A stretch of 64,000 bases of DNA from an uncultured Bradyrhizobium sp. (lineage in GTDB: Bacteria > Pseudomonadota > Alphaproteobacteria > Rhizobiales > Xanthobacteraceae): the NCBI RefSeq assembly GCF_936943645.1, contig NZ_CAKZJO010000102.1, positions 47,633 to 111,632 on the forward strand. The letters run 5' to 3'. The notes beneath the pieces are model-generated. The model was given only the letters and a program-made list of their open reading frames with translations. It made no database searches and had not been told where the DNA came from. Shown piece after piece: positions 1-7,754 of the stretch (the stretch's first letter is position 1; the number at the start of each line of letters is the position of its first letter). Made by a program: the position numbers and the translations under genes.

Positions 1-372
1 GTCTCCGGCGGCTTCACGCTGTTCACCAGCGCGGTCGCCGCCAAGATCGGCTTCCAGGAGAACCGCGCCAACGAGCTCGTCGTGCGCGACGGCAAGTTCA
101 CCGGCGAGGTGAAGGAGCCGATCCTGGGACGGGCGGCGAAGCTTGCCACGCTGGTCGATCTGATGGAGTCGTTCGATCTCGACGACATCGACTCGGTCGT
201 GGTCGGCGACGGCGCCAACGATCTCGCGATGATCCAGGCCGCGGGGCTGGGTGTGGCGTATCATGCCAAGCCGGCAGTGGCTGCGGCGGCGGCCGCACGG
301 ATCGACCACGGCGATCTCACCGCGCTGCTTTATGCGCAGGGCTATCGGCGGGACGAGTTCGTGGAGGGGTAG
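1..372 (+). CDS. serB: Phosphoserine phosphatase SerB, 3' part
   Basis: Only the last 123 residues are present; the gene starts before the window. The frame opens with a VSGGFT motif, the HAD-family motif II serine region. It then carries a lysine segment (GRAAKLATL) and the motif IV signature GDGANDLAMI with downstream GLGVAYHAKP, which is the usual SerB ending. SerB removes phosphate from phosphoserine in the last step of serine synthesis, in the cytoplasm. It converges with degP, with a palindromic repeat in the gap. Assignment is firm; the N-terminal half (often an ACT-like domain) cannot be judged. Confidence 0.93.
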   Translation, partial: VSGGFTLFTSAVAAKIGFQENRANELVVRDGKFTGEVKEPILGRAAKLATLVDLMESFDLDDIDSVVVGDGANDLAMIQAAGLGVAYHAKPAVAAAAAARIDHGDLTALLYAQGYRRDEFVEG

Positions 373-395
373 TTTCAAGCTGCACATTCCGCAGC

Positions 396-488
396 CGTAG
401 GGTGGGCAAAGGCGCACTTGCGCCGTGCCCACCATCTCTCTCGATTAGCCAAAATGCGTGGGCACGCTTTCGCTTTGCCCACCCTACG
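396..488. repeat. Palindromic intergenic repeat with 16-bp perfect inverted ends
   Basis: The left end CGTAGGGTGGGCAAAG (396-411) is the exact reverse complement of the right end at 473-488. Inside, GCGCACTTGCGC and GTGCCCAC/GTGGGCAC give further pairing, so the whole element can fold into one long hairpin. It fills the gap between convergent serB and degP, where it may act as a bidirectional terminator. Elements starting with this sequence are common in Bradyrhizobium intergenic DNA; that point is from memory. Confidence 0.85.
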
Positions 489-503
489 GGACCTATCGCG
501 CGA

Positions 504-2003
504 CTACTGCACGCTCAGCGCGACGAACCGCAGCTCGCCGTCGGCGTTGGAGACCAGCAGCAGCACCGACTTCTTGCCGTCCTTCTTGAGCTGGTCGACC
601 CGCTTCTGGATATCGGCGCCGCTCGACACCGCCTCCTGCGCAACCTCGACGATGACGTCGCCGGCGGAGAGCCGCTTCTCGGCGGCGTCGGAATTGGCGT
701 CGACATTGGTGACGACCACGCCCTTGACGCTCTCCTTGATCTTGTAGCGCGTGCGCAGATCCTTGTTCAGCGCGGCGAGATCGAGGCCGAGCGCCTTCTG
801 CGTCACCGGCTTCTCCGGCGCCGGCCCCTCGGTCTTCGCCGCGGTCTGCACCTTGTCGGGATCCTGCAGGCGGCCGAGCGTGACCTTCTTGGTCTCTTCC
901 TGGCCCTTGCGGATGATGACGACGTCGACCTCCTTGCCGACCGCGGTGTCGGCGACGACGCGGGACAGATCCTTGGGATCCTTGACGTCCTTGCCGTCGA
1001 ACTTGACGACGACGTCGCCGGGCTCGATGCCGGCCGGCTTGGCCGGCCCCTTGTCGTCGACGCCGGCAACCAGCGCGCCGCGCGGCGGCTTGATGTTGAG
1101 GCTCTCGGCAATCTCGTCGGTCACGCTCTGGATGCGCACGCCGAGCCAGCCGCGGCGCAGCTCGCCGAACTGACGGAGCTGGTCGACGACGCCCGCGACC
1201 GTCTTCGACGGCACGGCAAAGCCGATGCCGATCGAGCCGCCGGAGGGCGAGATGATCAGCGTGTTGACGCCGATGACGTCGCCTTCGAGGTTGAACAGCG
1301 GGCCGCCGGAATTGCCGCGATTGATGGCGGCGTCGGTCTGGATGTAGCTGTCATAGGGACCCGAGGAGATGTCGCGGTTCTTGGCCGAGACGATGCCGGC
1401 CGTCACCGTACCGCCCAGGCTGAACGGGTTGCCGATCGCGACCACCCAGTCGCCGAGTCGCAGCTTGTCGCTGTCGCCGAACTTCACCGCGACCAGCGGC
1501 TTGGTCGGCTTGAACTTCAGCACGGCAAGGTCGGTCTTCTTGTCGACGCCGACCAGCTCGGCCTTGATCTTGGTGCCGTCGTTGAGGATGACGTTGATCT
1601 CGTCGGCGTCCGCGATGACGTGGTTGTTGGTGACGACGACGCCCGATGTGTCGATGATGAAACCGGATCCGAGCGAATTGGTCTTGCGCGGCGGGTTGGC
1701 GGAGCCATCGCCGCCCTTGCTGCCACCGCCGGGACCCCTGCGGTTCTTGAAGAAGTCGTCGAAGAACTCCTCGAAGGGCGAGCCGGGCGGCAGTTGCGGC
1801 ATGGTGTTGCTGCCGCCGCCCTTGGCGTCGACGGTCTGCGAGGTCGAGATGTTGACGACCGCGTCGATCACCTTCTCGGCGACGTCGGCGATGCCCTCCG
1901 GCCCGCGCGCTTCCGCCGGCGTGCCGAACGCAGTGAAAGCACTGACGGCTAGCGCGGCCAGCCCTAAACGCAAGCGGGTCGGGGCAATGGTGGCAGCGGT
2001 CAT
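504..2003 (-). CDS. degP: Periplasmic Do/DegP-type serine protease
   Basis: This is a 499-residue HtrA-family protease/chaperone for misfolded envelope proteins. The start at 2003 is preferred because CTCTGGAGAACCCA gives a Shine-Dalgarno and the product begins with a signal peptide (LGLAALAVSAFTAFG...AEA). The trypsin-like domain has His128 (NNHVIA), Asp158 (KKTDLAVL) and Ser232 (RGNSGGP). Two PDZ domains follow, near 285-375 and 395-490. A Gly/Arg-rich loop near 85-105 precedes the protease core. It is the last gene of a minus-strand run hflK-hflC-DUF2065-degP, an arrangement common in alphaproteobacteria that groups membrane and periplasmic quality control. Confidence 0.95.
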   Translation of the reverse strand: MTAATIAPTRLRLGLAALAVSAFTAFGTPAEARGPEGIADVAEKVIDAVVNISTSQTVDAKGGGSNTMPQLPPGSPFEEFFDDFFKNRRGPGGGSKGGDGSANPPRKTNSLGSGFIIDTSGVVVTNNHVIADADEINVILNDGTKIKAELVGVDKKTDLAVLKFKPTKPLVAVKFGDSDKLRLGDWVVAIGNPFSLGGTVTAGIVSAKNRDISSGPYDSYIQTDAAINRGNSGGPLFNLEGDVIGVNTLIISPSGGSIGIGFAVPSKTVAGVVDQLRQFGELRRGWLGVRIQSVTDEIAESLNIKPPRGALVAGVDDKGPAKPAGIEPGDVVVKFDGKDVKDPKDLSRVVADTAVGKEVDVVIIRKGQEETKKVTLGRLQDPDKVQTAAKTEGPAPEKPVTQKALGLDLAALNKDLRTRYKIKESVKGVVVTNVDANSDAAEKRLSAGDVIVEVAQEAVSSGADIQKRVDQLKKDGKKSVLLLVSNADGELRFVALSVQ

Positions 2004-2145
2004 TGGGTTCTCCAGAGAAAGGATTCGACGTCCAGACTGCGCTCGAACGGGGGGACGGCGCAAGCACGGAGCTTAACGGGCTTCAAGGCCCCGATAATAC
2101 GGCGAAAACCGGTCTTTCGCCTTCACTTTGGCGTTGGCGCAAGAG

Positions 2146-2352
2146 CTAAACCGGGCGCCGCATCACCCAGATCAGGATCAGGCCGGCGACGGCTGAACCG
2201 ATCCCGACCACCCGCAGGATATTGTCCGGCGTGGCGATGGCACTCTTCATGGCTTTGCGCATCCAGTTCGGACTGGCTGCGAACATCAAGCCTTCCAGCA
2301 CGAACAGGATGCCCAGGCCGATGAGGAAGTCGGCGAACGCAATGGACCTCAT
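2146..2352 (-). CDS. DUF2065 small inner-membrane protein
   Basis: This 68-residue protein has two predicted membrane segments, about residues 8-26 and 46-63. Between them is the conserved-looking linker SPNWMRKAM, with a basic C-terminus (MRRPV). Size and pattern match the DUF2065 family, which is regularly found beside hflKC (YjeT in E. coli). Its function is unknown; the position between hflC and degP suggests a link to the FtsH-HflKC membrane protease. A GC-rich hairpin lies just upstream, between it and hflC. Confidence 0.85.
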   Translation of the reverse strand: MRSIAFADFLIGLGILFVLEGLMFAASPNWMRKAMKSAIATPDNILRVVGIGSAVAGLILIWVMRRPV

Positions 2353-2393
2353 CGGATGGGAACCTCCCGTGGTGCTGTTTTCGTTTGGACGAA

Positions 2394-2416
2394 GGGGCGG
2401 CGAGATTCGCCGCCCC
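2394..2416 (-). terminator. GC-rich hairpin between hflC and the DUF2065 gene
   Basis: GGGGCGGCGA (2394-2403) pairs with TCGCCGCCCC (2407-2416) over a 3-base loop, a perfect 10-bp stem 10 bases after the hflC stop. No strong T-run follows on the minus strand, so it may only attenuate transcription or protect the hflKC message, rather than end it fully. Confidence 0.6.
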
Positions 2417-2425
2417 CTGTCTAGC

Positions 2426-3322
2426 TTACGGTTTTGCCGGCGTCTCGGTTGCCAGCTTGCCGGACGGGTTGCTGAAATACCGGAAGAAATCCGAGTCCGG
2501 CCGCAGCAGGAAGCGGGTGTCGTTCGACTTCAGCCCGTTCTCGTAGGCCGTCATCGACCGGTAGAACGCGAAGAAATCGGCGTCCTTGCCGTAGGCTTCC
2601 GCGAACAGGCGGTTGCGCTCGGCATCGCCCGCACCGCGGGTCTGCTCGGCCAGCGAGTTGGCTTCCGCGATGATCACGGTCGCCTCGCGGTCGGCCTTGG
2701 AGCGGATCTCCTGGGCCTTCTGACCACCCTGGGCGCGGAACTCGGCCGCCTCGCGTTCACGCTCGGTCTTCATGCGCAAGTAAACCGCCTGGCTGTTCTG
2801 CTCCGGCAGGTCGGCGCGGCGGATCCGGACGTCGACGACCTGGATACCGTAGCCGTCGGCCTCGCGGTCGAGTTGGTCGCGGATGCGCTGCATCAGCTTC
2901 TCGCGGTCGTCGCGCACCACGTTGATGAAGGTGACCTCGCCGAGCACACGGCGCAGCGCCGCGTTCAGGAGCGTGGTGAGCTGGATGTTCGCAGCCTGGA
3001 TCGAGCCGACGCTCTGATAGAAGCGCAGCGCGTCCTTGATGCGGTACCGCGCGAAGGCGTCGACCACGAGCCGCTTCTGGTCGGAGGCGATCGCTTCCTG
3101 CGACGGGTTCTCGAGGTCGAGAATCCGCTTGTCGATGTTGATCACCGAATTCCACGGCGCCTTGAAGTGCAGGCCGGGCGCGGTGACGACGTCGACGGGA
3201 CGACCGAACTGCAGCACGATGGTCTGCTCGGTCTGCGCAACCGTGAACAGCGACATGTAGCCGACGACCACGACGAGCAGGAGGCCCATCAGCGTGACGA
3301 TACCTGTGACCGGAGACCTCAT
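2426..3322 (-). CDS. hflC: HflC, SPFH/band-7 regulator of FtsH
   Basis: This 298-residue protein has one N-terminal membrane segment (about 6-25) and a band-7/SPFH domain facing the periplasm (FTVAQTEQTIVLQFGRPV onward). An alanine/glutamate-rich coiled helix follows (REREAAEFRAQGGQKAQE), and then the typical HflC ending in which DFFAFYRSM is clear. HflC assembles with HflK around FtsH and limits its access to membrane substrates. Its ATG overlaps the hflK stop by four bases, indicating translational coupling. There is no sign of damage. Confidence 0.96.
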   Translation of the reverse strand: MRSPVTGIVTLMGLLLVVVVGYMSLFTVAQTEQTIVLQFGRPVDVVTAPGLHFKAPWNSVINIDKRILDLENPSQEAIASDQKRLVVDAFARYRIKDALRFYQSVGSIQAANIQLTTLLNAALRRVLGEVTFINVVRDDREKLMQRIRDQLDREADGYGIQVVDVRIRRADLPEQNSQAVYLRMKTEREREAAEFRAQGGQKAQEIRSKADREATVIIAEANSLAEQTRGAGDAERNRLFAEAYGKDADFFAFYRSMTAYENGLKSNDTRFLLRPDSDFFRYFSNPSGKLATETPAKP

Positions 3323-4455
3323 CGGTTGCCTCCGCTCGAGGGCTGCCCGGTGGTAGGCGGCCGCTTGGTGGTCAATTCGCCCAGCGGCAGATAGGGCACG
3401 ATGCCCTGGCCCGAGGCGCCGCCGTCATAGACGAGCTTGTCGGCGCCGCCGAGCACGCGCTCCATCGTCTCCAGATAGATCCGTTCACGCGTCACGTCGG
3501 GCGCCTTCTTGTATTCCTCGTAGACCTTGAGGAAGCGCGCGCTCTGGCCCTTGGCCTCGGCGACCGCCTGCTCCTTGTAGCCTTCCGCATCCTGCTGAAT
3601 CTTGGCGGCGCGACCGCGTGCCTGCGGCACCACCTGGTTGGCGTAGGTCTGCGCTTCGTTCTGCAACTGCTCGAGGTTGGCGCGCGCCGCCTGGACGTCG
3701 CGGAACGCGTCGATCACCTGCGCCGGCGGATCGACCTTCTGCATCTGCACCTGGGTGATCTGGATGCCCGCGCCGTAGCTGTCCAGCGTCTTCTGGATCA
3801 ATTCCTGCACGCCTTGCTCGGTGACGTTGCGCGCACCGGTCAGGATCGGCTGAATCTGCGAACGGCCGATCACCTCGCGCATCGCGCTCTCGGCGACCGC
3901 CTTCACGGTGCCCTCAGGGTTCTGGATGTTGAAGAGGAAGTCGCCGACGCCATCAGGCTTGATGCGCCAGAGCACGGTGAAATCGACGTCGACAATGTTC
4001 TCGTCGCCGGTCAGCATCAGGCTCTCTTCCGGCACGTCACGAATGGAGCGGCCGCGGCGCGCCGGATCGTCGATCAGCGTCATGCCGATGGAGATGGTGT
4101 TGACGCGCAGCGCCTTCGGCAGCAGCACCGTCTCGATCGGATAGGGCAGATGATAGTTCAGGCCCGGCTGCACGGTGCGGACATGCTTGCCGAAGCGCAG
4201 CACGACGCCGAGCTCTTCGGACTGCACGCGGAAGAAGCCCGACAGCAGCCAGAACGCGACGATCAGCAGCACGATCAGCGTGATGCCGATGCCGGAGAAA
4301 TAGCCGCCCGGCATGATCTGCTGGAGCCGATCCTGGCCACGCCGCAGAAGGTCTTCCAGATCCGGCGGCCTCGGCCCGACCGGTTGCGGGCCTGAGCCCC
4401 ATGGTCCCTTTGGACCCGAGCCCCATGGGCCACCGCCCTGATTCTTCCACGGCAT
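3319..4455 (-). CDS. hflK: HflK, SPFH/band-7 regulator of FtsH
   Basis: This 378-residue partner of HflC has a Gly/Pro-rich cytoplasmic leader (PWKNQGGGPWGSGPKGPWG), a membrane segment near 55-75 and a band-7 domain from about 78. A long Ala/Gln/Glu helix around 255-310 is followed by a low-complexity tail. The leader is a hallmark of HflK. The start follows GGAGAG by eight bases. It is first in the hflK-hflC-DUF2065-degP run and has a recognisable promoter upstream. Confidence 0.96.
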   Translation of the reverse strand: MPWKNQGGGPWGSGPKGPWGSGPQPVGPRPPDLEDLLRRGQDRLQQIMPGGYFSGIGITLIVLLIVAFWLLSGFFRVQSEELGVVLRFGKHVRTVQPGLNYHLPYPIETVLLPKALRVNTISIGMTLIDDPARRGRSIRDVPEESLMLTGDENIVDVDFTVLWRIKPDGVGDFLFNIQNPEGTVKAVAESAMREVIGRSQIQPILTGARNVTEQGVQELIQKTLDSYGAGIQITQVQMQKVDPPAQVIDAFRDVQAARANLEQLQNEAQTYANQVVPQARGRAAKIQQDAEGYKEQAVAEAKGQSARFLKVYEEYKKAPDVTRERIYLETMERVLGGADKLVYDGGASGQGIVPYLPLGELTTKRPPTTGQPSSGGNR

Positions 4456-4510
4456 TCGACGCTCTCCTCGGCAGGGTGGAATTGCCCCCGCCCGCTTTGT
4501 CCGGATCGGC

Positions 4511-4539
4511 TTTATAGGGGACAGGCAGGTCCCTTACAA
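4511..4539 (-). promoter_or_regulatory. Candidate promoter of the hflKC operon
   Basis: Read on the minus strand, TTGTAA (4539-4534) and TATAAA (4516-4511) are separated by exactly 17 bases, close to a vegetative-sigma promoter. The same stretch reads GTTG-N18-CCTATAA, near the alphaproteobacterial RpoH pattern (CTTG...CYTAT), so heat-shock control is possible. Predicted transcript start is about 50 bases before the hflK ATG. Confidence 0.5.
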
Positions 4540-4608
4540 CGCGGCCTTCACCGTCTTCCGAGCTATGCTCGGGCACGAAAAAGTCAATGTAAACATTGGC
4601 GAAAGCGG

Positions 4609-5121
4609 TTAATGGCCGCGCCGCCGACGATATGTCACATAGGAGTAGTCGGCGCTGTCGTCGGGGCCGGCAGGATGGCGGATACGTTCAACCTCGTCCC
4701 ACGCCGCCCTGTCGATGTCGAAATGCGTGTCGCCTTCGGGCCGCGCATGCACTTCGGTGATCTCGAGGCGATCGGCGCGATCGAGCCATTGCCGGAAGAT
4801 CTCGGCGCCGCCGATCACCGCGATCTCAGTGACCGAACGCCGCAGGGCATCGCCGCGCGCAACCGCCTCCGCATCCGCCGCCGACGTCGTGACGATGGCG
4901 CCGTTGGCGCGATAGTCCGCATCACGCGTGATCACGATGTTGGTGCGGTTCGGCAGCGGCCGGCGCGGCAGGGATTCGAAGGTTTTGCGTCCCATGATCA
5001 CGGGCTTGCCGATGGTCAGCGCCTTGAAGCGCGCCATGTCGGCCTTCAACCGCCACGGCATGGCATTGCCGGCGCCGATGACGCCGTTCTCCGCGATCGC
5101 AACGACGAAAACGATGTCCAT
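4609..5121 (-). CDS. folA: Dihydrofolate reductase
   Basis: This 170-residue enzyme reduces dihydrofolate to tetrahydrofolate with NADPH. The N-terminus MDIVFVVAIAENGVIG and the MPWRLKADMARFK segment (substrate-binding Trp and catalytic Asp) are typical of DHFR. GRKTFESLP and the cofactor motif VIGGAEIF also match. The reading frame is open upstream, but the start at 5121 is set by the N-terminal motif and by the one-base overlap with the preceding acetyltransferase stop (TGATG). It lies downstream of thyA, whose reaction makes the dihydrofolate that this enzyme recycles. Confidence 0.96.
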   Translation of the reverse strand: MDIVFVVAIAENGVIGAGNAMPWRLKADMARFKALTIGKPVIMGRKTFESLPRRPLPNRTNIVITRDADYRANGAIVTTSAADAEAVARGDALRRSVTEIAVIGGAEIFRQWLDRADRLEITEVHARPEGDTHFDIDRAAWDEVERIRHPAGPDDSADYSYVTYRRRRGH

Positions 5122-5606
5122 CAGGATGCGCTCCCCGCAAGCCGCGTCAGCGCCGGGCCGGTGACGCGGCACAGCGTCCAGTCGTCCATCATGACGGCAC
5201 CAAGCGATTTGTAGAAGGCGATCGACGGCGCGTTCCAGTCGAGCACCGCCCATTGCAGGCGCGCCCAGCCGTTGTCGACGCATTCCTTGGCGAGATAGAC
5301 CAGCAGCGCCTTGCCGAGGCCCCTGCCCCGATGCGACGGCCGCACATAGAGGTCTTCGAGGTAGATGCCGTGACGGCCGCTGAAGGTGGAGAAATTCACG
5401 AACCAGACCGCGAAGCCGGCGGCCTCCCCGTTCCATTCGGCGATCGCGCAATAGAGCCGCGGCCTTTCGCCGAACAGTGCGTCGGCGATGTCAGCCTCGG
5501 TCGCCTCCACCTCATGCGAGAGCTTTTCGTAGTCGGCGAGTTCGCGGATGAAGGACAGAACGAGCCCGGCTTCTCCGGGCTGCGCGCGGCGGATGTTGAG
5601 CGACAT
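5121..5606 (-). CDS. GNAT-family N-acetyltransferase
   Basis: This 161-residue protein has the GNAT fold. EDLYVRPSHRGRGLGKALL is the acetyl-CoA loop (R/Q-x-x-G-x-G/A) and WNAPSIAFYKSLGA is the C-terminal motif B. It resembles the small diamine/thialysine acetyltransferase group, but the substrate cannot be read from sequence. The start at 5606 (MSLNIRRAQPGE) fits the family N-terminus. It sits between thyA and folA on the same strand and overlaps the folA start by one base, so it is probably cotranslated with folA. No role in folate metabolism is established. Confidence 0.88.
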   Translation of the reverse strand: MSLNIRRAQPGEAGLVLSFIRELADYEKLSHEVEATEADIADALFGERPRLYCAIAEWNGEAAGFAVWFVNFSTFSGRHGIYLEDLYVRPSHRGRGLGKALLVYLAKECVDNGWARLQWAVLDWNAPSIAFYKSLGAVMMDDWTLCRVTGPALTRLAGSAS

Positions 5607-5622
5607 CGGTCTATTCTTTTTT

Positions 5623-5671
5623 GCGCATGATCTTATCGGAAAACCGCTGCGCACTTTTCCGGATCATGCGC
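5623..5671. repeat. Short palindromic repeat (GCGCATGATC type)
   Basis: GCGCATGATC (5623-5632) is inverted at 5662-5671, and CGGAAAA/TTTTCCG pair inside, giving a near-complete 49-base hairpin. Its last base is the first base of the thyA stop triplet, so it lies directly after thyA and before the acetyltransferase start. Similar GCATGATC...GATCATGC elements are very common in Bradyrhizobium and Rhodopseudomonas intergenic DNA (from memory). Confidence 0.82.
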
Positions 5672-6465
5672 TAGACCGCGACTTCCGCCTTGATGTGCGG
5701 ATGCGGGTCGTAGCCGACGAGCTCGAAATCCTCAAAGCGGAAGGAGAAGATGTCCTTCACGTCGGGGTTGATGCGCATCACGGGCAGCGCCCGCGGTGCG
5801 CGCGAGAGCTGCAGCCGCGCCTGCTCGATATGGTTGGAATAGAGATGAGCGTCGCCGAACGAATGCACGAAGTCGCCGGGCTTCAGGCCCGTGACCTGTG
5901 CCACCATCATGGTGAGCAGCGCGTAGGAGGCGATGTTGAAGGGCACGCCGAGGAAGACGTCGGCCGAGCGCTGGTAGAGCTGGCACGACAGCTTGCCGTT
6001 GGCGACGTAGAACTGGAACAGCAGATGGCACGGCGGCAGCGCCATCTTGTCCACGTCCGCTGGATTCCAGGCCGTCACGATCAGCCGACGCGAATCCGGG
6101 GTACGCTTGATCATGTCGATGACCTTCGCGATCTGATCGATGCTGCCGCCGTCGGGCGTTGGCCAGGAGCGCCATTGATGGCCGTACACGGGGCCGAGAT
6201 CGCCGTTGGCGTCCGCCCACTCGTCCCAGATGGTGACGCCGTTGTCCTTCAGATATTTGATGTTGGTGTCGCCCTTCAGGAACCACAACAGCTCATGCAC
6301 GATCGCCTTCAGCGGCAGCCGCTTGGTGGTCAGCATCGGGAAGCCGGCCGACAGATTGAAGCGCATCTGATGGCCGAATACCGAGAATGTACCGGTGCCG
6401 GTGCGGTCGGTCTTCTCGACGCCGTCTGAAAGAATCCGCTCGAGCAGGTCCTGATACTGGTGCAT
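5671..6465 (-). CDS. thyA: Thymidylate synthase ThyA
   Basis: It converts dUMP to dTMP using methylene-tetrahydrofolate. At 264 residues it matches the E. coli enzyme. Nucleophile Cys146 sits in ALPPCHLLFQFYV, the phosphate-binding arginine in QLYQRSADVFLGVPFN, and the N-terminus HQYQDLLERIL is typical. It is first in the thyA-acetyltransferase-folA run, so synthesis and reduction of dihydrofolate are genetically linked. A 49-base palindrome lies exactly at its stop and may lower expression of the downstream genes. Confidence 0.98.
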   Translation of the reverse strand: MHQYQDLLERILSDGVEKTDRTGTGTFSVFGHQMRFNLSAGFPMLTTKRLPLKAIVHELLWFLKGDTNIKYLKDNGVTIWDEWADANGDLGPVYGHQWRSWPTPDGGSIDQIAKVIDMIKRTPDSRRLIVTAWNPADVDKMALPPCHLLFQFYVANGKLSCQLYQRSADVFLGVPFNIASYALLTMMVAQVTGLKPGDFVHSFGDAHLYSNHIEQARLQLSRAPRALPVMRINPDVKDIFSFRFEDFELVGYDPHPHIKAEVAV

Positions 6466-6587
6466 GTGCGACTTGAGCCTTTGGGGAAGCGGCGAACTTA
6501 GCGGCCACCCCCGCGCTGCGACAGCGGCGATTCGCTGTCCGAACCGATTATACCCGGAAAAATGAGTGATCTCCGCGCAAACGACAA

Positions 6588-6612
6588 GGGGCGGAACTCG
6601 ACGTTCCGCCCC
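6588..6612 (-). terminator. Terminator after the tct operon
   Basis: GGGGCGGAAC (6588-6597) and GTTCCGCCCC (6603-6612) form a perfect 10-bp stem with a 5-base loop, 25 bases beyond the tctC stop. On the minus strand it is followed by TTGTCGTTT, so it is a good intrinsic terminator candidate. Confidence 0.72.
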
Positions 6613-6636
6613 CGCCTATCGGCTTGAAAGTGCAGC

Positions 6637-7617
6637 TTAAGTCGCCGGTTTCAGCACCGGGGTCCACTTCGCGATCTCGTTCTTGACGAGGGTGGCCAGC
6701 GCCTCCGGCGTCCGCTCAGCGGCGGTCGGAATGACGCTGCCGAGCTCAAGCAGGCGCTTCTTCACCGTCTCGTCGTCGAGCGCCTTGCTGGCGGCGGCGT
6801 TCAGGCGGGCGATGATCGCAGGCGAAGTTCCCTTCGGCGCGAACATCGCATTCCAGGCCTGGGCCTGGAATTTCGGCAGGCCGGCCTCCGCCGTGGTCGG
6901 CACGTTCGGCAGCGACGGATTGCGCTCCGGCGTTGCGATCGCATAGGCCTTGATGGTGCCGGCGTTGATCTGCGGCACGGCATTGACGATCTGGTCGCAC
7001 ATGTAATCGACCTGCCCCGCCACCAGCGCGTTCATCGCGGGGCCCGTGCCGTTGAAGGGCACGCCGACCGGCTTGATGTCGAGGATCGAGTGCAGCAGTT
7101 CGCACGAGACGTGCGAGACCGAGCCGACGCCGGCATGCGCGGCGTTCACCTTCTCGGCGTTCGCCTTCACGTAGGCCACGAACTCGTTGAGGTCCTTCGG
7201 CGGAAAATCCTTGCGCGCCAGGATCAGGATCGGCGTGCCCGCGAGCAGCGCGATCGGCTCGAAATCCTTCTCAGGATGGTAGGCGAGCTTGGGATAGAGG
7301 GGCACCGAGGCGGCATGGGTGCCCATGTGACCGGTGATCAGCGTGTAGCCGTCATTGGTCGCGCGCGCGGCGCGCGTGGTCGCGGTGGTGCCGCCGGCGC
7401 CGACCACGTTCTCGATGATGATGCTCTGTCCGAGCGTCTGCGCCATGTGCGCCGTGACGATGCGCGCGACGACGTCGGTGGGGCCGCCGGCCGCGAACGG
7501 CACGATCATGGTGATGCTGCGCGTCGGATAGGTCTGCGCCCCGGCCGGCGCAATGAGGACGCCCAGCGATGCGAGCGCGGCCGCACATGCGCCCGTGAGC
7601 GCGCGAAGGAAGGTCAT
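6637..7617 (-). CDS. tctC: TctC/Bug-family periplasmic solute-binding protein
   Basis: This 326-residue protein has a signal peptide (LTGACAAALASLGVLIAPAGAQ) followed by YPTRSITMIVPFAAGGPTD, the signature opening of Bug/TctC receptors. It is the binding component of a tripartite tricarboxylate transporter; ligands in this family are usually carboxylates, and the actual one cannot be read from sequence. The start at 7617 has AAGGGG at a good distance. It lies downstream of tctB-tctA on the same strand but behind a strong hairpin, so its expression is probably set separately. Confidence 0.93.
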   Translation of the reverse strand: MTFLRALTGACAAALASLGVLIAPAGAQTYPTRSITMIVPFAAGGPTDVVARIVTAHMAQTLGQSIIIENVVGAGGTTATTRAARATNDGYTLITGHMGTHAASVPLYPKLAYHPEKDFEPIALLAGTPILILARKDFPPKDLNEFVAYVKANAEKVNAAHAGVGSVSHVSCELLHSILDIKPVGVPFNGTGPAMNALVAGQVDYMCDQIVNAVPQINAGTIKAYAIATPERNPSLPNVPTTAEAGLPKFQAQAWNAMFAPKGTSPAIIARLNAAASKALDDETVKKRLLELGSVIPTAAERTPEALATLVKNEIAKWTPVLKPAT

Positions 7618-7640
7618 GTCGGTCCCCTTGGACAAAAACA

Positions 7641-7664
7641 AATGCCGGCCCAAAGGCCGGCATT
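7641..7664 (-). terminator. Hairpin with T-tract between tctA and tctC
   Basis: AATGCCGGCC (7641-7650) and GGCCGGCATT (7655-7664) form a perfect 10-bp stem with a 4-base loop. On the minus strand it is followed by TGTTTTTG and then the tctC ribosome-binding site. It looks like an intrinsic terminator placed inside the operon, so it may act as an attenuator or as an RNA-processing/stability element. Confidence 0.7.
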
Positions 7665-7754
7665 TCCATTTCACGAAGCCGTAACACGAGTCGATCCGAC
7701 TTCAGGATGCGGCGCGCCGACGCAGGTGCGCGGCGACGACGCAGGGCGCGGCGC

